NCBI GenBank assembly: GCA_022414725.1
Contig: CM039467.1
Coordinates: forward strand, 10,863,744-10,927,743
Length of the DNA: 64,000 nucleotides
Source of the DNA: Microglena sp. YARC
Lineage: Eukaryota; Chlorophyta; Chlorophyceae; Chlamydomonadales; Chlamydomonadaceae
Direction of reading: 5' to 3'
Shown: positions 54,378 through 64,000 of the stretch, one piece after another
Numbering within the stretch: the first letter of the stretch is position 1
Layout: each line of letters opens with the position of its first letter
The notes under the pieces: generated by a model
The model's input: the letters and a program-made list of their open reading frames with translations, nothing else
What the model was told of the DNA's origin: nothing
The model's database searches: none
Translations under genes and position numbers: made by a program

Positions 54378-55112
54378 ATGATCTTTGATGGAGAGGGCTT
54401 CGACTTTTGGGACATCTTCATTGACGACAAGCTTTTGCCTCCTGACAGCCCCTGGCTAGGTAATCGCCTAGGGCTACTATGTCATGAGATCGCCAGCTCC
54501 ATGAAAATCATTAATGAGCATCTGTCCCCTGGCATTAAACATATGCTGAAAAGCAAGAATATCTCTAGTCCCAACCACACTATGTGGTACTTGAGAGCCT
54601 TTTATGCCAATAAGTCCCCAGCCACAGATTGTGTTACAAATAGCCATGATGATAGTGATGCTACAGCCCCTACACCCCAGCCTGCCAGCATGTGTGCCAC
54701 GTCTAGGACTGCCCCTGCCCCTAGGACTGTCCCTGCCTCTAGGACTGTCCCTACCCTTAGGAAGGCCCCTAGGACTGTTTCTGCCCCTAGGACTGTTCCA
54801 GCCCCTAGGACTGTCCCTGCTTCTAGGACTGTCCCTGCCTCTAGGACTGTCCCTACCCTTAAGAAGGCCCCTAGGACTGTTCCTGCCCCTAGGACTGTCC
54901 CTGCCCGTAAAGTAAACCCTGCCCCAAACCCCATTATCTCAGAGTTGAACTATACAATCCAAGCCCAAAACCATGAGATCCAAGAACAAAACCATACAAT
55001 CCAAAACTTGGAACGTCAGATCTATGACATGGAATATGAGACTAGAATGAAGCAACTCCATGATAAATGGGTAAGAGAATTCTTCCCCACCTCCACACTC
55101 TGGACCTACTAG
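54378..55112 (+). CDS. Gag-like protein with PRTVPA repeats and coiled coil
   Basis: ATG 54378 is the first ATG in the frame, after the leader. It opens MIFDGEGFDFWDIFIDDKLL, with the F-G-F-W spacing common at the start of Copia-type Gag proteins. Residues about 108-178 are 18-bp-encoded RTVPAP/RTVPAS/RKAP repeats. Residues 185-235 (NYTIQAQNHEIQEQNHTIQN and following) form a clear coiled coil. It ends at TAG 55110. A second frame (55140-55562) and 55620-55740 carry HLHGGNL and TSSTRDGD, which also occur in the gag element at 61.5-62.9 kb. It is likely the Gag of a non-autonomous LTR element. No pol is seen. Confidence 0.5.
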   Translation: MIFDGEGFDFWDIFIDDKLLPPDSPWLGNRLGLLCHEIASSMKIINEHLSPGIKHMLKSKNISSPNHTMWYLRAFYANKSPATDCVTNSHDDSDATAPTPQPASMCATSRTAPAPRTVPASRTVPTLRKAPRTVSAPRTVPAPRTVPASRTVPASRTVPTLKKAPRTVPAPRTVPARKVNPAPNPIISELNYTIQAQNHEIQEQNHTIQNLERQIYDMEYETRMKQLHDKWVREFFPTSTLWTY

Positions 55113-55740
55113 GGCATACCTACTGATCTTGCTATTCGCGTGCATGAGGCAACCATGTACCATGCACCCTCACATGCTGATGCAATGCCACCCTTATCTG
55201 TCGACAACCATGTTCCAGCACTACACACATCACATGCTGCAGCACTCTGTGTCCCTGTCGAGGACACATCTGTCCACTCTGCCCCCCCACACACAGCAGC
55301 TCCTGATGGGTGCAGTTCCCTCCATGATCCTCACTTGCATGGGGGGAACCTGATTTATAGACCAGATTGGATAGTCCCAGCAGATGCAGATGCAGACCCA
55401 GGTAGTGAATCAAACCAACCTCTCCAACTTATCTGCTTACAACCACCACCAGGTTTCCCAGCAACACCCCTAGACTGGTCTCTAGTCCAAGATCTACCAT
55501 CCACATGGACGGAGTTATGCATTGCAGCTGGTTTCCACAACTCACCACCACTCCAACCCTAGACACCTGGCATTACACATGCACCTGCACACACACCTGC
55601 ACACTCATCTGCAGCTTCTGCTGATCCTCACTTGCATGGGGGGAACCTTAGTGCATATGCAAGTACATCCAGCACACGTGATGGAGACACACCCATATGT
55701 CAGCATGAATTGCGGTGCTCTCACGCGTTTTATGACTCGG
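55113..55740 (+). pseudogene. Frame-broken tail of the gag-like element
   Basis: One frame reads NHVPALHTSHAAALCVPVED, then DPHLHGGNLIYRPDWIVPAD, then QLICLQPPPGFPATPLDWSL to 55562. HLHGGNL recurs at about 55630 with STSSTRDGDTPICQHE. The repeated DPHLHGGNL block (55322 and 55622) is a direct duplication. Confidence 0.4.
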
Positions 55741-56077
55741 TGACTACTTATGTACTTCCTTAGAACTAACGGCTCTGCCAGTACTGTGCCAGCTTCCCGT
55801 AGTGACAGCTTCCCGTAAACTGAATCATCCTTGAGTGACTCAGTGACAGCTTCCTGTTGGCTGCGTCACCGGTCTGGCCTGTACCCTGTTAGGTTCCTGG
55901 CTGCCGCCCCTTCCACCACTGGTGCCCCTTGATGGGTCTCCTGTGCTTGTAATGTTATTCTCGTCTCCGTGTATAGATTGGTGCGTCTGTTCCGCTGCTT
56001 TCATCTCTGTCTACTCTACGGAGCGCATACAAGCTGATAGGTTATACGGTCCTTCATTTACTACCACTGCTCTTTAA
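55741..56077 (+). other. Possible Copia LTR/leader
   Basis: Non-coding, starts TGACTACTT, contains repeated agcttcccgtagtgacagct-like words, and ends before the Gag ATG with ggttatacggtcc, which might be a primer-binding site. The 3' partner lies beyond the window, so LTR status cannot be tested here. Confidence 0.3.
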
Positions 56078-58224
56078 ATGCTACTTCCGCGAGGGCCTCC
56101 TGCCGGCTTCGTGAAACTCACCGATAAAAATGGTGTTCCATGGACGCGCGGGATGCGCAGCGTCATTGTTAGCAATGGCTGCGACTTTGTCTTACCAAAA
56201 GAGATCAAGGTTCCTACAGATTGGCTAGATGATTGCGCGCCAGCGGCCTCTGCTGCCGGAGAGGAGGATCCTTCCGCCATCGTGGAAGTAACCCCCCCCC
56301 GATCAATCCTCCACCTTTACGGTTCCTTCTCGTATTGTTCAACGCCTCTCCCCTGCAGTTGAGGATGTTCTGATGAATCTGTGTTGTGTACAGACACAGA
56401 TCATTCGGTACGCAACAGAGCCGAAGCCTCCTACTGCCCGCTTCAGCGAGGATGATGACTTTTCTGAGGGTACAGATGATGATGATAACTTGAAGAGTGC
56501 TACGAGTGCTGACTTCGGTGGAGTGACTCCGTCGGCTGCTGCTACTCGAGTATTTGAGACTTTTACAGTTTCGCCGGTTTATGAGCATGCTCCTCAGTAT
56601 GCGCCTCCGCCTGTGTCGTCGCCTGAGTTTAAGCCCGAGCCTTCGTCTGCGCCTCCGCTTGTGCCTCCTCCACTGGTTCACCCGGATGTGGCCAAGCCGA
56701 CTTTGATGAGGAGCTCTGCTTCTTTCACCTCTGCATCTGTTCCCATGGAGCGTGGCCTCCCTGGCTACCATACTCGTGCTCGTGAAGCTGCTGCTTCTTC
56801 TGCCCGCACATCTTCTGCTGGTCCCTCGCAGGAGCCCCCTCCGCCTCCGCCGGTGGAGCTTCCTCCTGCCCCTGGCCCTCCTCCTGTTTCGCCTTCGCTG
56901 TCATGCGAGTCTTGGGAGCATCTGCTCACTGGAGGACCTCCTCCGAATCTGCAACTGAAGCACTTCCGTCTGATCAACCAAGCTCGACGTGATGGTGAGT
57001 CCATGAACCGCACTCTGTACGGTCGGATGGACATGCAAGCTACTATGGCTAATGTGAGCGTAAAGCTGAAACATTGCCGAGTGATGGCATTCTCTGAGCT
57101 GGGTTCCCAGTGTCGGTCCTTTCTTGGTCCAGTCACTTCCGGGATCAGATATCCCCCTGATAATGGTGTCTCCTTTGGTGGCGTGAGGCGTAGGGATCAT
57201 GAAAGGCTCGGTTACCAGTTTGTGAAAGTCCCATCCCTTTCTGTCCAGTTAACCCTGATTTCGAGTTGGTAGTGAGTGTTGCGAGGTCCCTGCCTGAGAT
57301 TAGGACCTTAGATGACCAGCGCGCTTATGACGCTGGTCTTGCTGCTGAGTATTTTTTTGATATTCGTAAGTCTTTGGCTCCTCTGACCCCTACTCCTGCT
57401 GCTGGATCTTCGGCCTCTCATGGTGAGTCTCGGGTGGATCCTGCACTGTTGGGTTTCAGTGCCCTGCCCCTGGACCGTCAGGAGTTCATGTGCTTAACCA
57501 TGATGCTCGCGAACATGGAGGATGATATGGTCAAGGTATACCAGGACTTTGCCAAACCTCGGGATATCTTTCTTGATATCCAGAAGAGGCAGTCCGAGCC
57601 CTTGCCTCTAGAGTCCCTCTCATGCGCGCCGAGCTTCTTGGTGCACACATGGGTCCTTCTGACCGCGTAGATGAATTCTTTCGCAGGGTTCGCGGTATCT
57701 GCACTGACCTCCGCAGTGCTGGGCATCCGGTGACTCAGCGTCACGCCATGGAAACTATAGATCAGGGTATCCGTCTGATCCGGTTTTAGTCGCTGCGGAT
57801 CAAGTATGGTACGTTGTTAGCTAACAGACAGCCTGTTGGGTACTGGTCTTGTCTTGAGGAATATAGGTCTCTTGACATCTTGAACATAGCTCTCCCCAAG
57901 TCCGACTCCAGGCATCCTGGTTGGTCCCGGGACGCTCCCCAGGTTCCTGCCAATGCTGCATTTCAGCGTGGGCAGGGATCTGGTTCTCAGGGTTCCGGTT
58001 CCCTCAAGAGACGTCTGGATTGCACTTGGGGCCCATGCCCTAGCAAGACGACCCACTCGGAGGATCGCTGTTTTACGAAGCACCCGCACCTGCGAAGGAC
58101 CAGGCCTGGTGTACAGGTTACTGCTCCAGTGCCCATTGCCCTAGCCCTTCCGGGTGCGCTTACTCCAAAGCAGCTGTCCTCCCTGCAGGCCCAGATCGAT
58201 GGGTTTGCTATGGCCAAGAAATAG
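56078..58224 (+). pseudogene. Copia-type Gag, frame-broken
   Basis: ATG 56078 opens the first frame. Coding continues in three frames: 56078-56362, 56373-57240 and 57240-57600, then the final frame to TAG 58222-58224, with another in-frame TAG at 57787. Gag features: a Pro-rich region (56620-56900), a helical capsid-like part (QEFMCLTMMLANMEDDMVKV, then RVDEFFRRVRGICTDLRSAG) and a zinc-knuckle-like motif near 58020-58080, C-x4-C-x5-H-x4-C, with HSEDRCFTKHP. The shifts could be decay or consensus errors. It assembles the particle in working elements. Confidence 0.7.
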
Positions 58225-59549
58225 GAGGTAAGCTCTGTCCTATTCTCCTGCACTTCGAAGTTTTCAAATGTCTGTAGCCCGAGCCTGTATGAGGGTATCT
58301 GGCATGTTGATTCTGGAGCTGGGATGTCAATCATAGGTGATCTGTCTCTGTTCACCGTGTATCATGCTTCTGAGGATGGGCCATCAGTTAAATTTGGTGA
58401 TGGAGTGGTTCAACGGTCGGTGGGTCAGGGATCCATTGTGTTATGTAGTGATTGGTTACCAACATCAATCACTTTAACTGATGTTCTCTACATCCCTCAC
58501 TGTCCGGTGAACCTCCTGTCAGTAAATGCTGTGGCTCATGCTCACAACTGCAAGATTTCTTTTGATAGTCTTAGTTGTACTGCCACTCAGGGCTCTTCTG
58601 TCCTTTGGTCTTTCCCTGCCTCCAGTGATGGTGTGTACAAATTTACCTGTAGGCCTTGTCACACCCCTCGTGGCCGTTTGTTGAGTGCTGTACATTATCC
58701 AGTCTTTGCACTTGATGTTGATGAGGATGGTGGAGTTGTTATCCCTACCACTCCTGAATGGTTGTGGCATAGGCGGCTGGGTCACCCTGGCTATGACGCC
58801 ATGCACAACCTTGTCAGGAAGGGTTTGGTTAAGAACTTACCCCTCACTCTCAAACAGGTGAAAAGACTGTCTAAGATCCCATGTGATGCTTGTCAAAAGG
58901 CTAAGGCAAAACGTATCCCTTTTCCTAAAGAAAGCCAAACTAAGATCCGTGCACCTTTACAACGCCTTCACTTGGACATCATGGGACCATTTCATATTAG
59001 GGGCTTGCGTGGGGAGTTTTATGTTCTGTGTCTCACAGACCAATACTCTGGCTATGCTGAAGTATTGTGCTTGAGGACCAAGGATGAAGCTCCCTTACCA
59101 GTTCAAACTACCATCCTCAGATGGATGACTCAGCTGCATGGTTTTGTTTTCAAGTGTCTCAGATCTGACAGGGCTAAGGAATTTCTAGTAAAGTGGTTCG
59201 AGGATTGGTTAGAATCGGTTGGTGCTGTGCATGAATTATCTATGGCATACAGTGCTCAGCAGTATGCAACTGTGGAAAGGTACAATGGGGTCTTACAGAA
59301 CATAGCTAGGAGTATCCACTTGGAGTCTAAGCTTACTAAGTCTTTCTGGCCCTATGCCTTCCTAGCTGCTTGTTACCTACGTAACCGGCTGCCCAATCAG
59401 GGTGACAAGACTCCTCATGAGTTGTTCTTTGGGGTTCTACCTGATGTGTCGTTGTTGCGTGTGTTTGGTTGCCCTTGCTATGTTACCTTAGTCAATGGGA
59501 AGAAACGCAACAAGCTAGGCGAAAGGGCGTTATCTGGTAGACTGGTTGG
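58225..59549 (+). pseudogene. Copia Pol, protease and integrase, interrupted
   Basis: Same frame as the end of Gag, separated from it by one TAG. In order: aspartic protease active site DSGA (58309-58320); GAG-pre-integrase zinc finger with HRRLGH (58768-58785) and CDAC (58882-58893); integrase core with catalytic D at 58975, D at 59167 (RSDRAKEF) and E at 59275 (TVERYNG), exactly 35 residues between the last two. The order protease, integrase, then reverse transcriptase is Ty1/Copia. The frame is cut at 59549 by the nested LTR element and resumes at 63993; reverse transcriptase and RNase H would lie beyond the window. Confidence 0.9.
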
Positions 59550-59796
59550 TATAGCTTCCGGAGTATTATCTCGTGAGGACTGACACAGGGAGTAGGCGAA
59601 GGTGCTACGTTTACAATCGTGATAACATGCCAGGCGGCAAGCTAGGTATAAGAAGGGAAAAGGCGACAGTACCTCAGGGTACTGCCGCCGGTAGGTGCTG
59701 GCCCTAACGGGCGGAGGCACTACTATGGAAGCTTCCAGGCAGAAGGCCTGGCGGACTAAGACACTCTAGCTGAACCGGGAGAACCGGTCTATAACA
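59550..59796 (-). repeat. 3' LTR of the nested element
   Basis: 247 bp. It differs from the copy at 63741 by A/T at position 2 and G/C near position 208. On the minus strand it starts TGTTATAGACC and ends AGCTATA against the target duplication. Internal hairpins include CAGTACC/GGTACTG and CCAGGC/GCCTGG. Confidence 0.9.
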
Positions 59797-59810
59797 TCCC
59801 CCCCAATTCC
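59797..59810 (-). promoter_or_regulatory. Polypurine tract
   Basis: On the minus strand GGAATTGGGGGGGA directly precedes the TGTTATAG start of the 3' LTR. This is where plus-strand DNA synthesis primes in LTR retrotransposons. Confidence 0.75.
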
Positions 59811-61477
59811 GTGTATTCTTCATTCAGAAGAATTCATGGAATTTAGGAGGTTCAAAGTAAAAGGGAAGTCTAGAGTGAAAAATATACTAACTACTTAATA
59901 ATGTGATTACCAAGAAGCATGGGGCCAAGCTTGGAAGGTAGTCACACTAGGAGGGGAGCTCAGATGTACATGTTGAGGTACAGAGCAAGAGGGGAATCCT
60001 GGTCACGGATAAAGGTGCACTTCAGGCAAGATACATTTAACATGGACTGGATTCCAGCTTGATAGCTGCCAGGAAGGGGGTGAACTCCTAGGAGCTGCAC
60101 GAAGCTGCAAGATTCAACAAGATAAAATCTAGATAAGACTGGATTCCAGCTGTGGAGCTGCCAGGAAGATGCAGCCAAAGGCCTTGTCAACTAAGGAATC
60201 AGAACGAAGAGAAATACATAAGGTCAACATACTATTCCCCCCATAATTTGGGGGCTCTTAATGAATCCGCAAATTACGGTGACATTATGAGAAATAACTT
60301 AAGGTAGACATCCCCCGCTGGCTCATGACTATCAATCCAGATGGAAGGATATGATGAGATACTTCCAGTATCAGTTATAAGATATAGGAAGGTAGGCTTG
60401 ACAGTACATAGACCTGTCTTTCAGATGGGAGGTACATGCTGAGAAATCAGATTTAAAACAGCATGTCACTAGAGGCGCCAGAGGTGGCGAGAAAATAAAT
60501 GTAGTCAAACTGCTGTGTTAGTAAATGGCAGGACGGGATTTAAATTCCTAGAGTGTTCATTCTAAAAAAAAGAAATTGACAAGCAGGCCAGGGGGTACAC
60601 GCAAAAACACAGGTGCTGGGGAGTCATCCAGGGACAGTAGTCTGATGCCAGGTTGTTGGGGCTGGTGAGAAGCTAAGGAGCTTGTAGGGCCTGCTAGGGG
60701 ACTGCATGTCATTAGCATACATCTAGGGAGCTGCTGGGTAGGTAGAAATTTTGGGAGGGAAAGGTGCAGACCAGGATGGCTGCAGATCAATTGAGAGACA
60801 ATTATGTCACATGCAGATTTAATCCAGGAAGCGAGGGTATCGCTCACTGTCTAGGGATCAGCATGGGAATGAAGGTCAATGTAATCATTGCGTGGTGAGT
60901 GCACATGAAACAGCTGTCTTGCGACCAGATCAGATCAGTGTGAAGTCAGATCATAATACTCAGATCAGTGCATCATGAGTGTGTTAGATCAATGTATCCC
61001 CCCCGTGCAGCGAGGGTACCGCTCGCTCACAGCATGAGCAATACACTAATGCATTGCAGTACATCGAGGCACATGTCAGTGAGCATCAGTGAGTGGTTGC
61101 ACCATTGTACATCTGTACATCAGTACATTTGTGCAATGGTCCATATACAAGCATCAGTACATGAGAATGCACCATGATCAGATCAGGTCAGAGCAGATCA
61201 TATATACATTAGTCACCTCAGAGGTGAGTGCACAAATGCATACATGGTAATGATCAGTCATGATAACGTCAGATCAGGGCAACAATATACAGATCTGTGA
61301 CTAAAGTGGTACATCTCTTGGGGGAAGACAGGGCACGTCAGATCATTACTTTCTACAGATCATATAGATCAGATCCAATCAACGTTATGAGGATTAATCA
61401 CTCAGATCAGTACAGATAATCAAATCACCGTATCCCCATTCAATATCCTTTCCCTTGTCTCTAGATTAAGTTAGCAT
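59811..61477. other. Non-coding part of the nested element
   Basis: No ORF is supported. 60920-61430 is unusually dense in AGATCA/TCAGATCA words, around twenty, with catcagtacat-type words between them. Two short repeats, gactggattccagct, lie at about 60044 and 60139. Confidence 0.55.
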
Positions 61478-61860
61478 TTACCCAATGCCCACAGGGAGGC
61501 GCAGAGCCTTGCGGTTCCTATTGTAGTAGGAAGGGTGGGGCAGGTACCGCATGCTGGTAGGGGCAGATGTGGAGCAGATGTGGGGAAAACCAGTGCTATG
61601 GTCCGGGAGTGGTAGTGCAAGTGAACATGCAATGATGGGTGCATTACTGCAGGTGACGTGGACACTAATCTGTTTCTTGTCATCTTCCGGGGGAAGTGGT
61701 GGGACAGGTGGTGAAGGGTGGTTGAGACTGGATTTGTTATCCCTACCATTTGTCATTGATGAGATCAGCACTCTAATGGCGTGAATAGCAGGATGGCAGG
61801 CTGTGGAGGTAATGGCTCTGTCATCTGGTGGTGCTGATGCTGATGTAATGGATGGGGTGG

Positions 61861-62868
61861 TTACGTGTTTGATGGGTGTGAGAATGTCTCCATCACGTGT
61901 ACTGGATGTACTTGTGCTGTCACTTTCCTGTGTGGTGGAGGTGGTGGATGTGTGTGCGGGACAGGTAGATGCATGTGGTGTGCCAGGTTCCATGGCAGTG
62001 TGTGGGGGAAGTTCCCCCCATGCAAGTGATCAAATCCATCCACTGGCTGCGTGTGGAGAGGGGCAGGTAGTTCAGAGTTAACCATGGTGTTGTCATTTGC
62101 ATGAGTATAGAAAAACATCTTACTACGCACAGTTGGTACCAGTCTAGTCTGAGTGGGATGAAGGGCAGGTGTGGCTGTGGCCGTGTGTGGGATGGTGGCA
62201 TATTTAAATGCAACGGTCGGGGCTGCAAGTGCTATGGCAGATTCTATGGCAGTGTAGCCAGCAGGGGTGACACTAGGATCATCATCAATTCTGACTCTAT
62301 CAAAGTAGGCATAGACAGCCTTATTGTTCATGACATTATACCTCTCTCCGAACTGATCAGTACCATCATCAATCAAAGCAAGGAGGTCTGCTGATAGGAC
62401 AGTTTCTAGGAAAATGATAGGATCAATTTGGAGGGAAGCATGATCACTCCCGTCATCATCACTATCAATGTCCTCCCCATCTTTGAGAGCACAGTCTGTG
62501 AGAGGACAGGGAGCAGCATACTGTGATCTAATAGACATTAGCAGGGCTACTGAAGCGGGCATAGCGGTGCAAGGAAGAGCAGTAGTCGGGACAGACAGAT
62601 GAAGTGCGGGCATGGCAGGGCTGATCTTTCCAAAGTACCATCTAAGGTTGCGCAGTAATTCTGCCGCAACATTGGTGTGCGCAGCAAAGATTCGAGCAAG
62701 GGTGGGAGACAGGGAGTTGACTACAAACCTAAATGCAATCGCGTTGGCATAGCGGCATATTCTCGTATGTGGGAAATCCTCTCTGTCGGGGTAATTATCA
62801 TCATCATCGGGAGACTGGGGCTCTTGGTCCGGGCGCCAATTAAGCATAGCGTCCTGGGTGATCGCCAT
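61861..62868 (-). CDS. Gag-like protein of the nested element
   Basis: 335 codons from ATG at 62868 to stop at 61861. Residues 41-80 contain AIAFRFVVNSLSPTLARIFA, then ELLRNLRWYFG, the pattern (I..SLSP.L..I....A...W..L...FG) of Copia/UBN2-type Gag capsid domains. The C-terminal part has HLHGGNF and HPVHVMET, matching the gag-like element at 55.3-55.7 kb. The N-terminal piece probably lies in another frame (62721-63005, LPYPERLRLSEITPAQFNIY), so one indel separates them. A Pro/Ser-rich frame (61478-61993) with TSSTRDGD overlaps the end. No zinc knuckle is seen. Confidence 0.6.
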   Translation of the reverse strand: MAITQDAMLNWRPDQEPQSPDDDDNYPDREDFPHTRICRYANAIAFRFVVNSLSPTLARIFAAHTNVAAELLRNLRWYFGKISPAMPALHLSVPTTALPCTAMPASVALLMSIRSQYAAPCPLTDCALKDGEDIDSDDDGSDHASLQIDPIIFLETVLSADLLALIDDGTDQFGERYNVMNNKAVYAYFDRVRIDDDPSVTPAGYTAIESAIALAAPTVAFKYATIPHTATATPALHPTQTRLVPTVRSKMFFYTHANDNTMVNSELPAPLHTQPVDGFDHLHGGNFPHTLPWNLAHHMHLPVPHTHPPPPPHRKVTAQVHPVHVMETFSHPSNT

Positions 62869-63382
62869 GCTATAAGGCGCTCTAGCGATTTCCCGACAGA
62901 TAATTGAGTACCACTCACCAAATCTTTGCCATGCTCATAGATGTTGAATTGAGCAGGCGTAATCTCGCTCAACCTCAAACGTTCAGGATATGGCAACGAC
63001 ATCAAGAAGGTGAGGCTTCGCAGGAGGTGTTGGCTCTCTCAAAAATCATGAAGATCGATGGTCAAGAGGTCCCCCCATATGAAGTAGTCAGGGGGTTGAT
63101 CGGTAAAGTTGGAGAGCTGGCTCCGATCAGGGTCCGCAATGGTGGCGAAGGAGAGCTCAGAGCGGAAATGAGGAAGTTGAAGATCGACGATAGAAGCGGG
63201 AAAAGGGGTGGTGAGGGTACTGGAGGAATTGGAGATCTCCTACTGGAAGTAGGGGACGGGAAGGGAGGGGGGGGGGGGACTTTTGGGCAGGAGATTTGGC
63301 TTGCGGGGCCGGAGAGGTAAGGGGATGGCGGGATTGGGAGAAAGGAATTGTTGGCGTGACGCAGTGGGGTGGTTGGTGTTCC

Positions 63383-63560
63383 GGGGGCAACGTACTGGTG
63401 GTACAGGGGGGTCTTGGGTAGACTCAGAGAGGGGATTGTTGCAGGGGCAACTTACTGGCGGTCCAGCGGGGTCTTGGGTAGACTCAGAGAGGGGTTTGTT
63501 GCGGGGGCAACGTACTGGCGGTCCAGCGGGGTCTTGGGGAGACTGTTGGGGGCTGGTGGT
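63383..63560 (+). repeat. 60-bp tandem repeat, three copies
   Basis: Three units of 60-61 bp built on ggggcaacgtactggcggtc, cagcggggtcttgggtagac and tcagagaggg, in the leader of the nested element. It has no stops on the minus strand (20-residue unit PVRCPRNKPLSESTQDPAGP), so it may extend the Gag N-terminus, but no start supports that. Confidence 0.85.
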
Positions 63561-63740
63561 CCAGCGGGGGGGGCCTAGCAATCAGAGAAGATTCTGCAAC
63601 TGAGATCCTTTTCCTTCGGTTGTTGCGGCGGCAACTGTGGAAGGCACTGCAGGTGCGCGGGAGCTCGGGATCTACGGACAGGGTAACAGGCGTGGAAGAC
63701 TGTTGCAGTGGAACACGGGACGGCGTGGTGAGCGATAACC

Positions 63741-63987
63741 TTTAGCTTCCGGAGTATTATCTCGTGAGGACTGACACAGGGAGTAGGCGAAGGTGCTACG
63801 TTTACAATCGTGATAACATGCCAGGCGGCAAGCTAGGTATAAGAAGGGAAAAGGCGACAGTACCTCAGGGTACTGCCGCCGGTAGGTGCTGGCCCTAACG
63901 GGCGGAGGCACTACTATGGAAGCTTCCAGGCAGAAGGCCTGGCGCACTAAGACACTCTAGCTGAACCGGGAGAACCGGTCTATAACA
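63741..63987 (-). repeat. 5' LTR of the nested element
   Basis: 247 bp, the promoter-bearing copy in the minus direction. On that strand it is followed by GGTTATCGCTCACC, a candidate primer-binding site that I could not match to a specific tRNA. Confidence 0.9.
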
Positions 63988-63992
63988 GTTGG

Positions 63993-64000
63993 GTATTCTC
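63993..64000 (+). pseudogene. Copia Pol resumes
   Basis: Counting GTTGG once, the frame from 59549 continues G, Y, S. GRLVGYS is the usual sequence just after the Copia integrase core. The window ends here. Confidence 0.7.

Larger units (their letters stand above)
59550..63987 (-). mobile_element. Young non-autonomous LTR retrotransposon nested in Copia pol
   Basis: 4,438 bp with two 247-bp direct repeats at the ends that differ at two positions. The target duplication GTTGG is at 59545-59549 and 63988-63992. On the minus strand the LTR starts TGTTATAG and a polypurine tract sits against the 3' LTR, which sets the direction. It encodes a Gag-like protein but no protease, integrase or reverse transcriptase, so it must depend on another element's enzymes. 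Confidence 0.9.

Overview
This is nuclear DNA from a eukaryote. The coding signal is cut into short blocks with AG acceptors and GT donors, introns are dominated by simple repeats, and LTR retrotransposons and TIR elements are present. The intron style and algal-looking Copia element suggest a microbial alga or similar protist, but I cannot place it further. There is no rRNA gene, no intact tRNA gene and no bacterial-style operon. The sequence between about 34.6 and 45.5 kb, around a 1,000-N gap (41306-42305), is full of single-base indels and looks like poorly polished long-read consensus.

Layout. 0.2-1.9 kb: fragments of an alanine-rich repeat protein gene (+). 4.9 kb onward, perhaps to 34.4 or 41.0 kb: what looks like one very large + strand gene, or a few in tandem. 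It starts with a short ATG exon (4900-4933) joined in phase to a huge acidic, alanine-rich exon (5498-9100), then short helical exons at 11882-12328, 16440-16649, 20028-21701 (split by a transposon), 22873-23004, 30039-30128, 32848-32989 and possibly 40879-40983. Other material lies between: a TIR element (19.0-19.9 kb), a diverged repeat family (23.1-25.2 kb), a 30-bp array (25.2-26.4 kb), an AT-hook ORF (26.9-27.3 kb) and two convergent gene fragments (29.1-29.7 kb). 42.3-49.2 kb: a 138-bp satellite. 50.4-53.1 kb: a foldback element with arms of about 650 bp. 53.2-64 kb: retrotransposons, namely a gag-only element, a Copia element, and a young gag-only LTR element nested in the Copia pol gene.

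The main discovery is in the large gene. Its short exons are bracketed by tandem arrays of their own edges. Upstream lie copies of the exon's 5' end, each with its acceptor AG. Downstream lie copies of its 3' end, each with its donor GT. I call these exon-edge echoes. They recur around at least five exons, each with a different low-complexity filler, and the copies nearest the exon match it best. The complete short exons are whole numbers of codons (447, 132, 210, 90 and about 138 nt), so duplicated exons would not shift the frame. One set of echoes (13.5-14.7 kb) is inverted.

Two insertions can be read at base level. A 1,378-bp element with 12-bp TIRs and an 8-bp target duplication (hAT-like) splits a coding exon and is filled with a 32-bp satellite. 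A 4,438-bp LTR element with 247-bp LTRs and a 5-bp duplication splits Copia pol. In both cases, counting one target copy restores the host reading frame across the junction.
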